Assembly: GCA_030998015.1 (NCBI GenBank)
Contig: JARWMV010000232.1
Location: 744,001 to 808,000, forward strand
DNA: 64,000 bases
Source of the DNA: Ceratorhiza oryzae-sativae
Lineage: Eukaryota > Basidiomycota > Agaricomycetes > Cantharellales > Ceratobasidiaceae
Direction of reading: 5' to 3'
Part shown: positions 34,028 through 45,100 of the stretch, one piece after another
Layout: every line of letters begins with the position of its first letter
Position numbering within the stretch: the first letter of the stretch is position 1
Position numbers and translations under genes: made by a program
Notes under the pieces: generated by a model
The model's input: only the letters and a program-made list of their open reading frames with translations
What the model was told of the DNA's origin: nothing
Database searches by the model: none

Positions 34028-34626
34028 TCAAACATATTTCCCGGAGTAAGAGACAGAATTCGCGTCCGTCTCCTCGATCGTGATTACGTCTAGCAAGGAT
34101 TCCGGGAGACCGTTTTCCTTCAGACCGATGGACATTTGGCGCCATACCATAACGGCTAAGTTTTCTGTGGTTGATGGCCGCGTCGCAAAGTAGTCTACTT
34201 CTTTATCCTGGTTGAATCAGAAATGAGCTCCAGATCGTCAGTCACACGTAACATACAAGATTGCGGTGGTCAATCAGTTCAGCAACATATTGTTGTGCAA
34301 TCGACTTGAGGATGCGGAGATTGACAACCATGCCAGTCTTGGGGTCGACCTGGATTTCATCTGTTAAACGTTGTTCCTTATTCGGGTTCAGACAAACCCA
34401 CTTGACCAGCCAATGACACGGTAATCTTGTAGTTGTGTCCGTGGCCGTGGGTTCGGTTACATGGCCCGTAAATTTTCGCGTTTTCTTCGTCTGTGAGATG
34501 AATAGAGTGGAGCCGATGTGCGGCTGATACAGCAAACGACCTTGACAATCGCACAATTGGCCGGTCATGTGATACTGGCTCGGTGGGCAGCGCAACAGTC
34601 GGGCGGCGTACTGAAGGGACAGACAT
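34028..34626 (-). CDS. 6-pyruvoyl-tetrahydropterin synthase-like protein
   Basis: Starts MSVPSVRRPTVALPTEP at 34626. The PTPS fold is clear: RLSRSFAVSAAHRLHSIHLT, then KIYGPCNRTHGHGHNYKITV. This contains the catalytic Cys (GPCN) and the three zinc-binding His (AHRLH, HGHGH). The second exon gives VDPKTGMVVNLRILKSIAQQ, followed by AELIDHRNLD, and the third gives EVDYFATRPSTTENLAVMVW, ending VITIEETDANSVSYSGKYV. In animals the enzyme makes 6-pyruvoyl-tetrahydropterin from dihydroneopterin triphosphate. In fungi the same fold is also used by QueD-like proteins, so the exact reaction is open. The length of about 160 residues is normal. The gene diverges from PHB1 across about 515 bp. Confidence 0.88.
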
Positions 34627-35142
34627 TTGAACAGCGGACAGGTTACACCTGGCAAAAGTGGTATTTATATGCTCTGGAGAAACAAGGGGCAGAGTGCGGC
34701 TTCACACGTGGACTAAGAGGAACCCGGCGGTTTAGGTCGAGGTGAGTTGAACCAACAGGTGACTTGAAGTGGGAAGCTTGGATCAACAAGGAGACCGGCG
34801 GTCTGCGGCACCTATGATAGTAGATATATTTGAAGTGCGCCAGCTCAGAGGATGAGTTCCTGTTCCAGGTATCATTCTCACATTGGGTTAGACTATTTTG
34901 ATGGCAATGCATCAACTCTTGGTCAGAGGAACTTATTATATGCGCCGTCTTAACACATGGAGGGAATAAATAATAAAATAACCGAGAACTTTATATCATT
35001 TAAATCATTTTGGAGCAATTGAATATCCCAAATTAACTATGGGATACGCTGAAAGTTACCGAAGCCGAGGAGGTTACGCATCCTTTCGATCTATCACGTG
35101 ACTGTCGGATTGTCGCCAGATCGACCACGGCATTAAGCTACC
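34627..35142. other. Divergent promoter region, PTPS-like and PHB1
   Basis: About 515 nt with an AT-rich centre (34960-35030) and no coding potential. A CACGTG-type element lies near 35095 (tatCACGTGact), close to the PHB1 start. Confidence 0.4.
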
Positions 35143-36411
35143 ATGTCCAACGCAGTAGCGTCATTTCTCTCTCGTGCTATCGGTAGGCAACATCCGACGA
35201 ATTTATGAAATATTGCAACTAAAGCGACCCAAAAAGTCCCTGCGGCGTTTGGGCTAGCGTTAGTGCAGGCCAGCATCTATGACGTTCCAGGAGGTTACAG
35301 GGCGGTCATGTTTGATCGGTTCTCTGGTGTGAAGAGTGAGGTAAATGCGAATCACATATTTCGAGCGAATGAAGGCTCAATTGTACATTTTAGGCGTCGC
35401 CCGAAGGGACTCACTTTCTCATACCATGGCTTCAACGAGCAATTTTGTACGATTGCCGCGTCAAGCCCCGAGTCAGTTTGGAACCTCTGGGGTGTCTTGC
35501 GCATTTCTTGACTGTTCCTTTTTTATATAGAATATTTCTACGACTACCGGGTCAAAGGATCTGCAGATGGTTTCCATTACACTTCGTGTAATGTCACGAC
35601 CAGATGTGAATCATCTATCCAAGATTTATCAGACTCTTGGATTGGACTATGACGAACGTGTAAGGCACATTCGCTGTTGGCCTGGGGTTTTGTCTCATAG
35701 GCACGTTGACAGGTGCTCCCTTCGATCGGCAATGAGGTCCTTAAGAGCATTGTCGCACAATTTGATGCTGCCGAACTGATCACGCAGCGTGAAGTCGTAC
35801 GTCGTAATTTTGTGCTGCTACGGAAGGGGAGGCATGTTTAACTGGACGAATAGGTCTCGTCCCGCATCCGAGAGGATCTCTTGGCTCGAGCTGGAGAATT
35901 TAATATCAAGCTCGAGGATGTGTCGATCACTCATCTTACTTTTGGCCAAGAATTTACAACGGTGAGCGGCGCTAACGCCGGTACATGCGATTTTTAAACT
36001 TATATTTTCTTAAGGCCGTTGAAGCAAAGCAGATTGCTCAGCAAGACGCAGAGAGAGCTAAATTCGTTGTAGAAAAGGCGAGTTAAGCGTGGGGCTGTGT
36101 TGGCGTCAAATTTATTGACGGGTCTCGACTTGCAGGCCGAGCAAGAGCGACAGGCAGCTGTCATTCGGGCCGAGGGAGAGGCGGAGGCTGCGGCGACGAT
36201 ATCCCGTGCGCTTGACCGGGCTGGAGAGGCGTTTGTAACATTCAGAAAGATAGAAGCGAGCAAGGTCGGTGTTTCATCGTCTCCAATTGAGGGGGGCGCA
36301 AACTAATGACTTTAGTAGGCAATTGCTGCTGCGTTGGCCGCAAACCGCAATGTATCTTACGTACCGAGCTCTGGGGGAAATGTGCTTCTGAACGTCCCTG
36401 CGTCCCAGTAA
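35143..36411 (+). CDS. PHB1: Prohibitin 1
   Basis: Eight or more exons rebuild a full prohibitin. [13 protein letters not shown] joins [20 protein letters not shown] through an intron (GTAGGC donor). Then come [163 protein letters not shown] and [19 protein letters not shown]1 and PHB2 form ring complexes in the mitochondrial inner membrane that chaperone new membrane proteins and restrain the m-AAA protease. Intron 36078-36135 has a GC donor, required to join VVEK to AEQE. The protein is intact. Confidence 0.94.
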
Positions 36412-36841
36412 AAGGCGCCGATTGAGCGCTCTCCTGTACTATACTCGTTTCGCACGCAATCCCACCTCCTTGCATTGAAAGCGGCATTAATTCAGGTGCC
36501 CGATCCTGAAAACGAAATGGAGAGACACAATAGGCATTCAGCGCTAGTTAGGGCAGGTCCAAAAATTGCCAGCCAAGGTCCTGCATAGCCGCCCCTGGGC
36601 TTCGCGTTGACCACCGCTGTCTCTGATCGCTCTGTCGTGTTCCCCGTCTCTTTCTCTCGTCTATCTGTCTCATCTCTCTTCTTTTTCCCCATTGTCTCTC
36701 TCCTCTATCATCTTTAACTTGTGTCCGTAAAGTTTTCCAGTAAGTTCCAAACTAGGTTTATGGGTTTAAGATGCTAACGATGCACCAGATCTAGCTTCTG
36801 TTTTACTTTGTACAGCAGTCTCTACATCCAAAAAAACAACC
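36412..36841. other. PUB1 promoter and pyrimidine-rich leader
   Basis: From about 36610 to 36720 the plus strand is almost all C and T, the usual leader just upstream of highly expressed fungal genes. It is followed by a 5' UTR intron. No separate gene is seen. Confidence 0.55.
36740..36788 (+). other. 5' UTR intron of the PUB1-like gene
   Basis: A canonical 49-nt intron: GTAAGT donor, GCTAAC branch site at 36773-36778 and CACCAG acceptor. It lies about 50 nt before the start codon at 36842. Confidence 0.7.
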
Positions 36842-38324
36842 ATGATGTCTTCAAATGCAGAGGCGCCCGTAAGTGTGTTCGTGGTGGCGTTTTACGTATG
36901 ATTGACTCGCTCTCATTCCAGCGTCGGGCTCATCTCTATGTCGGCAACCTCTCCCCTCGGGTTACCGAGTACATGCTCACCGAGATCTTTGCCGTGGCCG
37001 GTCCAGTTCAACACGTGAAAATCATCCCGGATCGGAACTACCAGCACGGTGGTCAGAACTATGGCTTCGTCGAATACATGGACATGCGTGCGGCAGAAAC
37101 TGCGCTTCAAACGCTCAATGGTCGCAAGATCTTTGACACCGAGATCCGTGTCAACTGGGCATACCAAGGCAACCAAAACAAGGAGGATACTACCGGTCAC
37201 TTCCACGTATTTGTTGGTGACCTCTCGCCTGAAGTCAACGACGAAGTGCTAGCCAAGGCGTTCTCTGCGTTTGGGAGCATGAGCGATGCACGTGTCATGT
37301 GGGACATGAACTCGGGCAAGTCGCGTGGCTATGGTTTCCTCGCCTTCAGGGACAAGACCGATGCCGAACAAGCCATCGCCACTATGAACGGCGAGTGGCT
37401 GGGCTCTCGAGCGATTCGCGTCAACTGGGCGAACCAAAAGACGCAGTCTGGAGGTGGAGGCGGGATGCCACCTGGTATGCAGCCCATGGGCTCTGACCAG
37501 CTGGGTGGCATGGGTATGGGGCACCTGGGTGGTCCCCCTGCGCCCATGAACTTCCAAGGCGGCCCTCTGTCATATGAGTCCGTCGTTGGCCAGACTCCCG
37601 CGTACAACACCACAGTCTACGTCGGAAATTTGGTCCCGTACGCGACCCAGGCCGATTTGATCCCGCTATTTCAATCTATTGGCTATCTGTCCGAGATCCG
37701 TATGCAGGCCGACCGAGGATTTGCTTTCGTTAAACTTGACACACACGAAAATGCTGCGATGGCTATCGTTCAACTCCAGGGCCAGCTCGTCCACGGTCGG
37801 CCAATCAAGTGCAGTTGGGGCAAGGATCGAAGCGCTGCTGAAACGGCTGCCGCTGGGGGGACCATGATGAGCCCTGCGCCTGGCGCGAGCGCGTACGCCG
37901 GAATGGTACGTCAATCTTGCCACGAGACAATAGTGTTGGTGGAGCTAATCGATGTTTATTACAGCCTATGTATGGGATGCCACAACCCAGTGCATATGGA
38001 CAGTATGGCTTTGGTGGGACGGGCTATGGCGGATTCCCCAATGGCCAGGGTAACGTTGCGCCAGGAGCGGGTATGCCTCAACCCAACCCCGCCCAGACCG
38101 GTGCCGGTATGGCGCTTGGTGGACAGGGTGGTGCAGACAGCTCAATGGCGGGCCAAGGCAACCAAGCGGCTGGCCAGTGGGGTGCAAGCGACCCAAATGC
38201 ATTTTACCAATACTGGGGAGGTAAGATGCTGGCTCAGTTGTCATATAACCAGAAACTGACTCTTGTTGACTTACTAGGTTACTATGGACAGCAAGCTCAA
38301 CCGGGATCCAACGGCCAAAACTAA
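36842..38324 (+). CDS. PUB1: Three-RRM RNA-binding protein, Pub1/TIA-1 family
   Basis: MMSSNAEAP is followed by an intron (GTAAGT...TTCCAG) and then a long exon. RRM1 has HLYVGNLSPRVTE (RNP2) and QNYGFVEYMD (RNP1). RRM2 has FHVFVGDLSPEVND and KSRGYGFLAFRD. RRM3 comes after a Gly/Met-rich linker, with TTVYVGNLVPYATQ and ADRGFAFVKLDT. The C-terminus is Gln/Gly/Met-rich (MYGMPQPSAYGQYGFGG) and joined through two introns, ending GQQAQPGSNGQN. The order of RRM1-RRM2-linker-RRM3 and a Q-rich tail matches yeast Pub1 and animal TIA-1, poly(A)/U-rich mRNA binders that stabilise transcripts and collect in stress granules. The gene converges with ATG16. Confidence 0.93.
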
Positions 38325-38791
38325 TCGCCTACGTGGCGGGCGGCTAGTGTGGAGAGTGTCGAGTAACGCAGGCGTTGTAACCTTTCACCACTTCTTTCAA
38401 TCCTCTGGTGTGGTTCTTTCTTCTCTAAGTTTTGGGTCTTTAGCCTCTCTTCATGCTCGACTTTTACTCTTCCTAGCACGTCTCATCCCGCATAGTCGAT
38501 TCCGCAAGTGTTTCCATATTTTCATGATTTCAATGTGTCAATCTGTGTGTTAGTGTTACGAAATTTCTGTTCCGTTTCCCTCTTCCAGTTTAAGTATTTT
38601 CTGTTCAGATATCTACGATTCGCTCGAAGCCACACCTTGCCTCTCAATCGTTTCTCATCAATGCCTAGTCGGACATTTCTGTTGCTGTGTACGCGCTCGA
38701 ATCTAAGGTCTTTGAAGTCGATCAATCACAATGAGCCAAGATGCTTATATAACACAACCCCGACGAATGACGATGCACATTAGGTGAAATA

Positions 38792-40048
38792 TTAATCTGG
38801 AACAGGGGAGCAGTGGTCCCAATCGTCCGCCCCTTCGTGATTAGAAGCAACATCTGGAGGTTCCACATCACGCAAGTCAACCACGGACCATCCAGTCCCA
38901 CCCAGACTAGCCGGCCCGCCTTCCCCATCCCCATCCTTCGTCCGCGACTCCGCCAACAAGGCATCCCTCTCCGCAACGGCGCGCCTAGCTTCGTACCATG
39001 CCAAGGCCGCGCGACCATTCTCTCCAATCCCAATGCCAACCCCCAGATCTATGGGCACAGCGCACCCACAGACCAGGTCGCTCAACCGTTCGGGTTGAGC
39101 TGTAGCATGTTGAACTGGCTGGAGGGCGCGCCGTTGCGTTCTTCTTTTCCCGACGCCGACAGTTGGTCTCCGTTTACGTCTACAATATCATCATCTAGCT
39201 CGGACGTGGCAGTTGAACCAGGCTGAGACTGCCAGCCGTGGGTACGCAGCTCCGAGTACTAAGGTTTGGATATATTACTATGAGTGGGTAACTAATAGCC
39301 ATCGGGCTCAACTTACAAAGTTATTCGCGTGGTTCATCTTGTTCGCCGCCTCGTTCATGTGATCCAACCATCGCTGCAACAACCCTGCATTATCCTTCTT
39401 CAGCTCCTCGTTGCGCGCCTCGACCTGAGAAATCTCGAGCTGGTACGTCTGAGCATCATCAATGAGCGTTTGGAGTGCTCGGTTCTTCTCGGCGATTTGC
39501 TCGTTGTGGTCCTTGGCTGAACGACGCAGCCGCTCAACCTCGTCCTTGACCTGGCGGAGCTCTTCCAAGTTCAGACGCGTTTGCTCCTCTTTCTCTCGAA
39601 GCGTCTCGTTCATGGAGAGCAACCGCTGGGCGTTTTGCCCTTGGGTCTTGTATACCGCGGCGAGTTCGTCACGGAGCGACGTGATCTGGGATTCCAGCGA
39701 AGCGACATAGGCTACTCGGACGGGGTTGCTAATGCGTCGCTATTAGCTTATTTTGAATAAGATTTTGAGCCAGAAAAACATACTCTACGGCCGGGGCTGA
39801 GCCAGATGCTGCTAGGCCTCCGGGTTGGGATTGTACTGATCCTACGGCGCGTAGAAGGGTTGAGTTTCTTTCACTCAATAGTCGCGCCTGCTGTGCCAAT
39901 CTACGATCTGTGGGTTGCGAGTCTTGGTTAGTTGGATATGAAGGAGAGTGGGACGAGACGACGAACATTGTTCAATGATCCCCGCGTAGGCAGATTCCTC
40001 TGCATTTCGCTCCACCAGCCGCTGTCTCAGCTCCTCCTGCCAAGACAT
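38792..40048 (-). CDS. ATG16: Autophagy protein 16 (C-terminal end uncertain)
   Basis: Starts MSWQEELRQRLVERNAEESA, the ATG5-binding helix, then GIIEQ|YRRLAQQARLLSERNST across an intron with CTAAC branch. A long coiled coil follows (SLESQITSLRDELAAVYKTQ, NRALQTLIDDAQTYQLEISQ). The ATG16 signature is NEELKKDNAGLLQRWLDHMN, then EAANKMNHANNF. In autophagy ATG16 dimerises and places ATG12-ATG5 on the growing membrane to lipidate ATG8. After a last clear exon (YSELRTHGWQSQPG) two endings are possible: a stop at 39082, or a 59-nt intron at 39119-39177 opening about 100 further codons (LAWYEARRAVAERDALLAES) to 38792. The coordinates use the longer model. Divergent partner: YPT7. Confidence 0.82.
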
Positions 40049-40395
40049 CCTGTATAAAAGTGCGATTAAATGACGTTTATCGTCACAGGAGCGTATGAGC
40101 TTGCCTGGCAGGAATATACGAACTGAATGGTCAAGACGTAGTGGGAAGGAAGGAGCCACGAGAGGCTTTGTTGTACTCTGTTTGTGCTGAATAGCAGGAA
40201 CTGGCCGTTCGTCATTGCCTCCTGCTGACCACAGTCACTGACTACCCCAGCGATTCGCCACTTGTCTCTCCCCACCACCAGGTGAGTCACATCCAATCCA
40301 TTCCCGTGCTAGAGCATGAAATCTTCTTCCAGTCGTGGCTAACCCTCTTCGCTTTTGCAGATTGCCTATTTCGCTATCAGTCTCCGTTATCTGCC
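40049..40395. promoter_or_regulatory. Shared divergent promoter of ATG16 and YPT7
   Basis: Only 347 nt separate the two start codons, and 79 of these are a YPT7 5' UTR intron. The remaining stretch must drive both genes. No TATA box was recognised, and CCACCACCAG ends the plus-strand leader. Confidence 0.5.
40282..40360 (+). other. 5' UTR intron of YPT7
   Basis: CCACCAG|GTGAGT opens the intron, GGCTAACC near 40338 gives a branch site, and CTTTTGCAG closes it 35 nt before the start codon. At 79 nt it is longer than most coding introns here. Confidence 0.65.
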
Positions 40396-41252
<857 letters not shown>

Positions 41253-42158
41253 ATATTCCGGCCATGCCTACATTTCATCTTGTGATTTCGTATACTTGGA
41301 ATCAGGAATCGGGTCTTGAGGATAATAGGCTCCAAGTATACATAACGTGTTCATCTCCCTTCTTCCACATTAATTTCTGCTGGCAAACGACTGTATTTTC
41401 ATATTTGGGCAATGCACCTCTGTTTTCTGGACGAGTGTACATGGACCAATATTATGCCTTTTTACATGTGAGCACGCTCGGATTCAGGCGCTCTACAAGC
41501 CGAAAAGGTACGTTGTACCATGGTCTTGTCATGCACGGCTCAAGTAATCACACTGACGATGAGTGTGAATAACCGTCCTGGGAAACAGTCTGATGGTGAA
41601 CCCTCCAGTTACCGGCAATTGTTCGAGCAATCCCCGTCGAATCACTCAACTGTTGTCGGCTGACGCTGCACTGACCTTCCACGGGCGATTCGCATGGCTT
41701 AGGCTTCGTGCGGATGTGCGGGCGCAACGCTACGCGGCTGACAACGTGACGCTTCCTTGACGGGCTGATCATTAATGAGCTCTCTCCCTCCCTTTTCTCT
41801 TCTCATGAGAGTTTTACTTGGACCTGGGTACGAGTTTTGGACAAACTCAAGGGCTGCTATACGTTGCTGGTGGTGGTGCTGAGTTGCGGCTAATTACTAC
41901 CTTTCGAATGACCAATCGAAGGGCAACCCCCAGTGCCTTATCGACAACCTGGATTCTACCTCCCGCCGCGATTTCGCCGCTCATCACCCGCCAGAAGCCC
42001 CCACCAAGCCATTCTGAAAAACTCGGCAACGCTTCGTCCGACATTATATCCTCCTAAATGGCGTTATTTTCCATTTCGCTTGCTCGCTGGCAGGGCTATA
42101 AAGCCTACGAGCGACTGTCGGGCGATAATCTACAATTCGGACCCCTCAGGCGGAAGAC
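41253..42158. other. Intergenic region before the beta-glucosidase gene
   Basis: About 900 nt. Near 41278 and 41325 a short inverted pair around TATACTTGGA / TCCAAGTATA (about 45 nt apart) could form a hairpin and may mark the YPT7 3' end. No gene is seen in the remainder. Confidence 0.45.
42097..42103 (+). promoter_or_regulatory. TATA box of the GH3 gene
   Basis: TATAAAG in a GC-rich setting, 56 nt before the ATG at 42159. This fits a regulated, strongly expressed secreted-enzyme gene. Confidence 0.55.
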
Positions 42159-45100
42159 ATGGCGGCCATGTCTACATTATCCGTATTCTCGGTTTGCCTG
42201 ATTTGGACACAATTTGTCCTTGCTCAGCAACCTCTGTACGCCCAGTGTGGGGGTATTGGTTGGAGTGGAGGCACTGTGAGTTGTATGCTGGGGTTTGATC
42301 ATCATGTTGTTCACCAAACCGTGTACAGACTTGCGTTTCAGGAGCCGTTTGTACGAAACTCAACGACTGTATGTTCAATCCTGTACTTTGGTTAAATGCT
42401 CTGGTGTCGATGATTCTGGCACAGACTACTACCAATGCTTGGCTGGCTCGGCTGCAACTACGACTACGTCCGCTTCAACTTCAATCCCTGTAACTGTGAC
42501 GACGACTATGTCCCCGGCGACCAGTATGTCCATACTATTCCAGGCTCTTGGATGAGACTGAAATCGTGCGTGGCTTAGGTGTTGTCCCAACGACTACTCC
42601 AGCATCTACTAGTGCAACTTCGGCAATCGGTTTGTTCTATTCTATGCATAAATTCGTGTATGCTCATGCGATCAATAAAGGGAGCACACCAACTGGGGCC
42701 TGGGCATCGGCGATCAGCAAAGTATGCCTGCTCTTGAGCTTGTGTGTGTATTACGCAAGAAACTGACTTTATGTTCCCCCGATAGGCTAAGGCTGCCGTT
42801 GCGAAGCTGTCCTTGAGTGAGAAGGTATCGCTCGCTACAGGTGAGGTTAAGTAGGCAAACTAAGTTTACACAATTTCGTTGAACGATCCGTAGGTGTTCA
42901 ATGGCAAAAGGGACACTGTGTTGGCAACACCCCAGCAATCTCCTCCATCAACTTCCCTGGCCTGTGCCTCCAAGATTCTCCCGTAGGCGTGCGCTATGCT
43001 GACAAGGTCTCCGTTTTCCCTGCGTGAGTACACATAATCCCGAGCGTGGCTATTAAACTTAAGCTCATATCGATCTATAGGGGCATTAATGCTGCGGCAA
43101 CGTGAGTTAACCGTTTGATATTAGTGTTTGGTTTGCTTAGCCGGCCTGAATTAGTTTCAACCGTGATCTCATCCAACAACGCGGGGTGGCTATGGGAGCC
43201 GAGTTTAGAGGGAAGGGTGTGCATGTAGCACTGAGTAAGCACTAACGTATTCATCTCTTGGGCCAATCTCCTAACTTATCCTTATGAATTCTAGCGCCTG
43301 CTATGTAGGATTCTAGCATTTGAGTTACCTTCAGCTCATTAACCTATCATTGAAGGAACATCGCGAGGGTCCCTGCAGCAGGACGAAACTGGGAAGGCTT
43401 TGGGGCCGACCCGTATCTTTCTGGCGAAGCTGCCTACGCAAGTATCATTGGGATTCAGTCTCAGGGAGTCCAGGCCTGGTAAGAATCTTCCCGAGTCGAA
43501 ACTGATTTGAGGCTAAATGAGTTTGGTTCAGCGCGAAACATTATCTCAACAAGTAAGATCTCGTTCAAAATAGCTGATAAATAACCAACCTTGTTCCCAG
43601 TGAGCAAGAGCACTTCCGCGAAACTAGTTCTTCCAATGTGGATGACCGGTTAGTCTCCCGTTCTTACAAACTAGTGATTTGTTGCTGAACTCTAACGTTT
43701 CCCTTTAGAACTGTAAGCCCTTTTTTCGTTACTGGATGAATTCTGGGGTTTAATGAGCTTCAAAAGCAACACGAAATTTATTTGCCTCCCGTAGGTCTCA
43801 TCTATAAATGTTCCATGGAGGTGCTTACGAGTGTTGTAGTTCCTGAAATCCGTACAAGCGGGCGTAGCAAGTTTCATGTGCTCTTATAGTGAGTCTTTCG
43901 ACCTATAGTTTCATAATGTGTAGTATTAATGATAGCGATACTCTAGACCAAAGTATGCCGCTACGTTTGCTCGCAAGCCCACGCGACCGCTGACATGCCA
44001 TGAACCCAGTTAACGGAACATACGCTTGTGAAAATAGCGGCGTACTGAACAAGCTGCTTAAGACAGAGCTTGGGTTCCAAGGATGTGAGTTTTACACTCT
44101 AATTATAGAAATCTAACTGATCAATTTGTCCATATAGACGTGATGTCTGGTACGTCAACGGGCTGGTGGACTTTGATAGGTTTTTCTAAGACCACACATA
44201 GATTGGTGGGCAACTCACTCTGGAGCGACTGCTGTAAACGCAGGCTTGGACATGACGATGCCAGGTATGTGTCCAGCCCAGCCAACCTATGTTGATTCTG
44301 AACGTTTATACTAGGTGATACTACAATCAACTCGGGTCAAACGTTCGTGATAACCATATATATCAGGTGGCCCCTCGGTTGAAATTGAACTATTACTACA
44401 GATACTTTGGTCAGAACTTGGTCAACTCTGTCGGATCGCAAGTTACTCAGAGCCGCATCGACGACATGGCCACCCGTATCCTGGCTGCTTGGTTTGTCTG
44501 CTTCTACTGGGCTGCAACATGCATACTAATGCACTTCAATAGGTATCTATTGGGCCAAGACTCAGGCTTCCCTGCCGTTAACTTCGATTCTTGGAATGTC
44601 AACGGGTTTGGCTCGCATGTTGATGTGCAAGGAAATCACAAGACGTAAGTTTACAATTCAACCCAGAGATCAAAACCCTCACGTCTGTGATGTAGACTCA
44701 TCCGACAAATCGGCGCTGCATCTACTGTCCTTCTTAAAAACAAGAACGCGGCTTTGCCTCTGAACAAACCGACCACAATTGGGGTAATCGGCAATGATGC
44801 TGGCCCCAACTCTAAGGGCATCAACGGATGCTCCGATAGGTCCTGCAACGATGGTATTCTTGGCATGGGTTGGGGTAGTGGTACTGCCGAGTACCCATAC
44901 CTGGTCAACGTAAAGTCCTTTTTTATGGGCCTAGTTCAAGCATTCAACGATTTTTTCAGCCCCTAGACGCAATTAAGACCAAGGCCTCGTCGATCGGAGC
45001 GACTGTAACGAGCTCCACAAGCGACACTGATTTGGGCGCTGCAGCAAACGCCGCTCGAGGCAAGGACGTTGCCCTTGTCTTCATCTCTGCAGATTCAGGA

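Noticed and set aside
35345..35510. Frame change inside PHB1 between VKSE and the EGTHF block
   Set aside because: Introns with GTAAAT...TTTTAG and GTCAGT...ATATAG give continuous, conserved prohibitin sequence.
43791..43839. Apparent frameshift in the GH3 gene near IYKCSM
   Set aside because: That stretch is a 49-nt intron (GTAGGT...TTGTAG). The real exon HEIYLPP lies just before it and joins FLKSVQ in frame.
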